A DNA stretch of 10,569 nucleotides, taken from contig CAJGDC010000056.1 of assembly GCA_904502005.1 (NCBI GenBank), positions 1-10,569 of the forward strand. The letters are read 5' to 3'. Made by a program: the position numbers and the translations under genes. This document shows, one piece after another, positions 7,776 through 10,569 of the stretch (positions within the stretch are counted from its first letter, which is position 1; the number at the start of each line of letters is the position of its first letter). Source of the DNA: an uncultured Alistipes sp. Lineage in GTDB: Bacteria; Bacteroidota; Bacteroidia; Bacteroidales; Rikenellaceae. Under the pieces are notes generated by a model. That model did not search any database, had not been told where the DNA came from, and saw only the letters and a list, made by a program, of their open reading frames with translations.

Positions 7776-8865
7776 TGATATACTCTACATATCTTTTTGC
7801 GATAATATCCCAGGTGAAATTTTGCTCTACTCGACGACGATTCAGCTCTTTTATATGACTTAAGGCGTCTGTATTGCTGATAACATACTCAATCTTCTCG
7901 GCGAGCGAATCAACATCCTCGGCTGTTACCCAAATGCCATTATTACTTAAACCTTCGCGATTTGATGGTATATCTGATGCTATACACACCAGTCCATAAC
8001 TCATTGCCTCTAAAAGAGTTATAGCCAAACCCTCTATTGTTGAAGGGATGCAGAATGCAGCGCTATGACGCAGGAGTGTGTTCTTGTCTGCTCCATACAC
8101 GGCGCCAGTAAAAATAATGTTACTATCTGACTGAGCTAGTTTGTGTAGATACTCTACATATTCAGGCTGTTGGTCGTTGCTACCAGCTATAACAAGCTTG
8201 TAATCAGTAGTATTGGCTTTCTGAAACGCCTTGATAAGATAATCTGGATTTTTATCCTGCACAAGCCTGCCTAAGTATAGAAAATAACGACCTTGCTCCA
8301 CTTTGTAGCGCGATAATATATCGCTATCAACATCGTTGCTATCTGGCAGATTTACAGCTGTCGGAATTGTTACACAGCGTCGAGAGTAGTGTGCTGCAAA
8401 ATAGTCCCGCTGTTCATCGCTTACTACAAGTATGTTTTTGTGCATCTTGGCTGTTAGCCACTCCATTAGATGCATTATCTTCTGCTGAAATGGGCTATAT
8501 TTTGTGCGTTTCCACTCAAATCCGTGACCTTCAAGGAGGGCTTTGCGACCAACCATTCTCGGAATCCATGACCATAGCGACGGTGGCCAGGCATTGTAGT
8601 GGAACAATTCTACACTCTCCTCTTTGGTTAGGGCGTCTATTGTAGACTTTAGCGAGAGTAGAATTTTGCAGAGAAAGCGCCCTCCAAAAGATTTGTGATA
8701 AATAACTTTGAAGCCATTTACCTCTTCAATAGCATTACGGTTGCTCTCACAATAGACTATCGGCTCATGTCCAAGCTTTACAAGGTGTGTAGCGAGGTTG
8801 TAGACATAGTTCTCTATGCCCCCTAATGTCTTTATGTCGCGTCCACCTATAAAAGCTATTTTCAT
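7717..8865 (-). CDS. GT4-family glycosyltransferase
   Basis: This 382-residue, GT-B fold, family 4-like enzyme would transfer a sugar from an activated nucleotide donor to a cell-surface glycan or lipid acceptor; donor and acceptor cannot be read from the sequence. The N-terminal domain has the acceptor-side glycine-rich loop GGIENYVYNLATHL at 15-28 and GHGFEWKRT at about 113-121. The C-terminal donor domain opens with YLGRLVQDKNPDYLI at about 197-211 and holds the EX7E motif, Glu278 to Glu286 in EGLAITLLE. No signal peptide or TM segment is evident, which suggests cytosolic or membrane-peripheral action. The ATG overlaps the radical SAM stop by 4 nt (ATGA), so both are co-translated. The last 19 residues are encoded opposite the Cys-rich gene and look like a non-conserved, polar tail. 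No terminator follows. Confidence 0.9.
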   Translation of the reverse strand: MKIAFIGGRDIKTLGGIENYVYNLATHLVKLGHEPIVYCESNRNAIEEVNGFKVIYHKSFGGRFLCKILLSLKSTIDALTKEESVELFHYNAWPPSLWSWIPRMVGRKALLEGHGFEWKRTKYSPFQQKIMHLMEWLTAKMHKNILVVSDEQRDYFAAHYSRRCVTIPTAVNLPDSNDVDSDILSRYKVEQGRYFLYLGRLVQDKNPDYLIKAFQKANTTDYKLVIAGSNDQQPEYVEYLHKLAQSDSNIIFTGAVYGADKNTLLRHSAAFCIPSTIEGLAITLLEAMSYGLVCIASDIPSNREGLSNNGIWVTAEDVDSLAEKIEYVISNTDALSHIKELNRRRVEQNFTWDIIAKRYVEYITNVCDGNHRSSYPNSHDMD

Positions 8866-9908
8866 TGGTCTAAACCTTGTAAGTCGTTGTTACCTACGTG
8901 ATAAAATGGTATCGTAGAGGTGTCTACCCTCTTGCCAAATATAACTCGTAGCTTGTTTTTTATCACCCACGGCAAAACCTGTGGCATGTACTTTTTCATC
9001 ACTGGCGAAACAGAGCCAATCATCCAGCACTTTTTAGGGCAATGCGCAACCTTGTCGCGGACAAGTTTGGCTTGCTCGCTGTTCCAAATCTCTTCAAATG
9101 TGTTGTCGTTCAGATTGCCCATTGTTTCGTACCAACATGATGCCTCCATGCCGTTGCATGGAAGTATGTTGCCATGTGGGTCAAGAAAGAAGTTCTCGCT
9201 TCCTGCTTCGCACGGTAAAATTCTGCGCCCACCCTTGATATAGTTTATCAATCCGAGGTTGAAGAATGCTCGAAACCACGACTTTGGAGAGTTCTCGCGC
9301 ATCAAACGCTGAATAAGCTCGTCAAAATTGCTACATACTTCGTCGATATTTGTCACCTTGTTGTCGTATTTGTGAAAATAGAACGAGTTGTGGAATGATG
9401 CTGTGGCAAACTGCATCTTCAGGTTGCGGTTTAATTCGTATAGGTCTAGCATATCTGCCGAGTTGTTGTTTGATACAGTTATGCCAAAACCAATATCCTT
9501 AATACCCATGCGACGTAACTCTAAAAGGGTGTGCAGGCCCTTGTCAAATCCACCTACCCTACCTCGTAGCTCATCATTCTTGCATGATAAACCCTCAATG
9601 CTTATGCGATAACCCACCTGTGGATATTTTTTTGCAAGGGCGATGATTCTATCAGAAAAGTAGCCGCTTGTTGAAAATACTATGCGGTCTGTCTTGGTGA
9701 GTAAGATCTCCACAATCTCCTCAATATCCTCGCGTACAAACGGCTCGCCTCCTGTGATGTTTACACTGCGCATCTTTGGCAACTTGCACAATAATTCAGG
9801 CTTAAACTCCTCCGATGCTTTGGTGGGGTTATTCCATATATCACACATCTTGCATCGCATTGGACAGCGATAGGTTACAATAATAGAACCATCCATAATT
9901 TTCATCAT
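8862..9908 (-). CDS. radical SAM protein with abbreviated SPASM-like C-terminus
   Basis: The 348-residue protein carries the radical SAM cluster motif CPMRCKMC (Cys15, Cys19, Cys22) and the SAM-binding TGGEP at 52-56, so it should cleave S-adenosylmethionine to a 5'-deoxyadenosyl radical. The C-terminal part has Cys233, then G-x4-C ending at Cys251, as in SPASM domains. It is followed by only CPKKC (Cys290, Cys294) and the GNL..FEEIWNS segment at about 264-277. That is enough for one auxiliary Fe-S cluster but lacks the full second SPASM set. The substrate is unknown: SPASM proteins modify peptides, sugars or lipids. No precursor-peptide gene is visible nearby. It is first in a two-gene unit with the GT4 enzyme, so a glycan-related substrate is a reasonable inference. 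Two ATGs in tandem (9908, 9905) could both serve as start. Confidence 0.9.
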   Translation of the reverse strand: MMKIMDGSIIVTYRCPMRCKMCDIWNNPTKASEEFKPELLCKLPKMRSVNITGGEPFVREDIEEIVEILLTKTDRIVFSTSGYFSDRIIALAKKYPQVGYRISIEGLSCKNDELRGRVGGFDKGLHTLLELRRMGIKDIGFGITVSNNNSADMLDLYELNRNLKMQFATASFHNSFYFHKYDNKVTNIDEVCSNFDELIQRLMRENSPKSWFRAFFNLGLINYIKGGRRILPCEAGSENFFLDPHGNILPCNGMEASCWYETMGNLNDNTFEEIWNSEQAKLVRDKVAHCPKKCWMIGSVSPVMKKYMPQVLPWVIKNKLRVIFGKRVDTSTIPFYHVGNNDLQGLDQ

Positions 9909-9916
9909 TTATTTCT

Positions 9917-9948
9917 CAAAGGTAATAATAATTTGCCAAAACTGCAAA
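9917..9948 (-). promoter_or_regulatory. Bacteroidetes-type promoter of the radical SAM-glycosyltransferase unit
   Basis: On the minus strand TTTG (9948-9945), a 20-nt spacer, then TACCTTTG (9924-9917). The spacing is identical to the other two promoters in the window. The first ATG of the radical SAM gene is only 8 nt beyond the box, which suggests a very short leader. Confidence 0.75.
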
Positions 9949-9963
9949 TTGTTATTGCAACTG

Positions 9964-9983
9964 TTGGCTATTGGCTGTTAGCT
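9964..9983. repeat. short TTGGCT tandem-like repeat
   Basis: TTGGCT occurs at 9964-9969 and 9971-9976, followed by the related TTAGCT at 9978-9983. It resembles the low-complexity repeats often seen between genes in Bacteroidetes; I assign no function. Confidence 0.45.
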
Positions 9984-10031
9984 TTTATAATTAAATAAAA
10001 ATTGAGAGTTGAGTGACCGCAGCAGGTTTGA

Positions 10032-10174
10032 GCAGAGCAAGAGTGGAGATTTGTAGACGAGGCAGTCGTTGGTTTGTGACAGGATGTCTATTGAGCTAGC
10101 TCAACATAGTCATACTGACACAAGCCGAAAGTTGCATAGCACCTCTACAAATCTATAACCGCAGACAACTCTGC
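10032..10174. repeat. nested imperfect inverted repeat, possible structured RNA or palindromic element
   Basis: Several helices nest inside one another. GCAGAG (10032-10037) pairs with CTCTGC (10169-10174). The perfect 11-bp pair AGATTTGTAGA (10047-10057) matches TCTACAAATCT (10144-10154). GGTTTGTG (10071-10078) pairs with CACAAGCC (10119-10126) with one G-U. At the centre is a perfect 14-base palindrome TTGAGCTAGCTCAA (10091-10104), flanked by short ATG/CAT and CTA/TAG pairs. No protein is encoded. It could be a small RNA, a mobile palindromic repeat (MITE- or REP-like) or a chance fold; the number of nested pairs argues against chance. A TAnnTTTG-like box (TAGATTTG, minus strand 10155-10148) lies in one arm but has no matching -33 element. 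Confidence 0.5.
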
Positions 10175-10211
10175 CACACCGCCATCGGTTAAGCGGCCGA
10201 GCCACCGAAAC

Positions 10212-10240
10212 AAAAAAAGACGGAATAAGTCCGTCTTTTT
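10212..10240 (-). terminator. intrinsic terminator of tmRNA, bidirectional
   Basis: An 11-bp perfect stem (10214-10224 with 10230-10240) has a 5-base loop; six to seven bases at its foot form A/T runs on both sides. Read on the minus strand it gives a GACGGA/TCCGTC hairpin followed by seven U, placed 4 nt after the tmRNA 3' end. It could also stop plus-strand transcription. Confidence 0.9.
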
Positions 10241-10244
10241 GCAG

Positions 10245-10569
10245 TGGAGGTGGCGAGAGTCGAACTCGCGTCCAAACAAGGAACCCAAAAGCTTTCTACA
10301 CGCTTAGTTGCCGTTTAATCCTCCTGCTAGAACTCGGCAGGCAACAGCCAAAATCCTAACCCCAGCCCCTAAATCTCGCACGATAACCGAGGCACATATC
10401 GCGCTATCTCTCAAAAGATGATACCCCATATGAACAAACCATCAGAGAGCGGGATGGCTGTTCGGGATACTCGTTGACGCAGACCTAGTGTGCATCAATT
10501 AAGCTAATTTTCCTGGAAAATTAAGCAGCGAGTGCATAGCTATTATTGCCATTTGTAGTTTGAGTGTTC
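10245..10569 (-). ncRNA. ssrA: tmRNA, 5' end beyond the window
   Basis: tmRNA rescues stalled ribosomes by acting as both tRNA and message. The 3' end has a typical T arm, GCGAG-TTCGACT-CTCGC, preceded by GGAC. The acceptor 3' strand CACCTCC and discriminator A (10245) follow. The next bases are CTG, so CCA is not encoded and must be added by the CCA-adding enzyme. The tag frame ends in YALAA-stop (TAA at 10523-10521), directly followed by a hairpin around 10503-10526. Further stem-loops such as CCTGC/GCAGG near 10322-10340 fit the pseudoknot region. 325 bases are visible; the 5' half of the tRNA-like domain and probably the first pseudoknot, perhaps 50-80 bases, lie outside. A strong terminator follows. 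Confidence 0.95.
10521..10550 (-). other. tmRNA proteolysis tag reading frame
   Basis: Read from GGC at 10550 the frame gives GNNSYALAA and a TAA stop. The ending YALAA is the usual degradation signal for ClpXP-type proteases. The resume codon is placed at GGC by analogy with Gly-starting Bacteroidales tags such as GENNYALAA; the exact start is an inference. Confidence 0.75.

Larger units (their letters stand above)
9909..10244. other. 336-base non-coding interval between the radical SAM gene and tmRNA
   Basis: No frame on either strand here codes for more than a few dozen residues. It holds, from left to right, the radical SAM promoter (9917-9948), a short TTGGCT repeat (9964-9983), an AT-rich bridge, a self-complementary stretch (10032-10174) and the tmRNA terminator (10212-10240). 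The stretch from about 10010 to 10210 has a more GC-rich, structured look than the flanking AT-rich bases. Confidence 0.7.

Noticed and set aside
8367..8645. 92-codon plus-strand frame inside the glycosyltransferase
   Set aside because: It is the shadow of a conserved GT4 domain, without motifs or a usable start context.
10006..10110. Short reading frames in the structured intergenic stretch
   Set aside because: Frames close after a few to about 25 codons on both strands and lack promoter boxes; the inverted-repeat structure explains the base pattern better.
10200..10260. Possible integration (att) site at the tmRNA 3' end
   Set aside because: tmRNA 3' ends are frequent integration targets, but here the native terminator follows within 4 nt, no integrase is present, and I see no second copy of the tmRNA 3' end in the window.
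1..10569. CRISPR array, insertion sequence, prophage or defence system
   Set aside because: I found no regularly spaced repeats, transposase, integrase, nuclease-defence or phage genes; apart from the points listed, the genes are ordinary chromosomal ones.

Overview
The window looks like a chromosomal segment from a member of the Bacteroidetes, most likely order Bacteroidales. Three promoters follow the group's distinctive -33 TTTG / -7 TAnnTTTG pattern. Shine-Dalgarno sequences are not evident. FeoA is fused to FeoB, the signal peptidase is the enlarged Bacteroidales form, and the tmRNA tag ends in YALAA with no encoded CCA. I cannot fix the genus.

Left part (1-5132, all minus strand): a tightly packed four-gene unit reading dapB (lysine/peptidoglycan precursor synthesis), lepB (signal peptidase I), a YigZ/IMPACT family gene and uvrA (nucleotide excision repair; its C-terminus runs off the window). 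The genes are 3 nt apart or overlap by 1 and 11 nt, and one recognisable promoter sits before dapB. The products are functionally unrelated, so this looks like a housekeeping transcription unit.

Centre (5133-7775, plus strand): a promoter back-to-back with that of dapB drives a FeoA-FeoB fusion ferrous iron transporter. A 45-residue one-TM, four-cysteine protein follows, joined to feoB by an ATGA overlap. The feoB ATG is only 6 nt beyond the -7 box, so its message is probably leaderless or nearly so.

Right part (7717-9908, minus strand): a two-gene unit made of a radical SAM protein with an abbreviated SPASM-like C-terminus and a GT4 glycosyltransferase, joined by an ATGA overlap. The glycosyltransferase runs tail to tail into the feo unit. 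Its last 19 codons overlap the small Cys-rich gene in antisense, and no terminator is visible between the two.

Far right (9909-10569): the promoter of the radical SAM gene, a short TTGGCT repeat, a strongly self-complementary stretch of about 140 nt with nested helices and no ORF, a bidirectional intrinsic terminator, and the 3' portion of tmRNA (ssrA, minus strand) with its 5' end beyond the window. The least explained parts are the self-complementary element and the radical SAM/glycosyltransferase pair; I found no clear evidence of a wholly new system.
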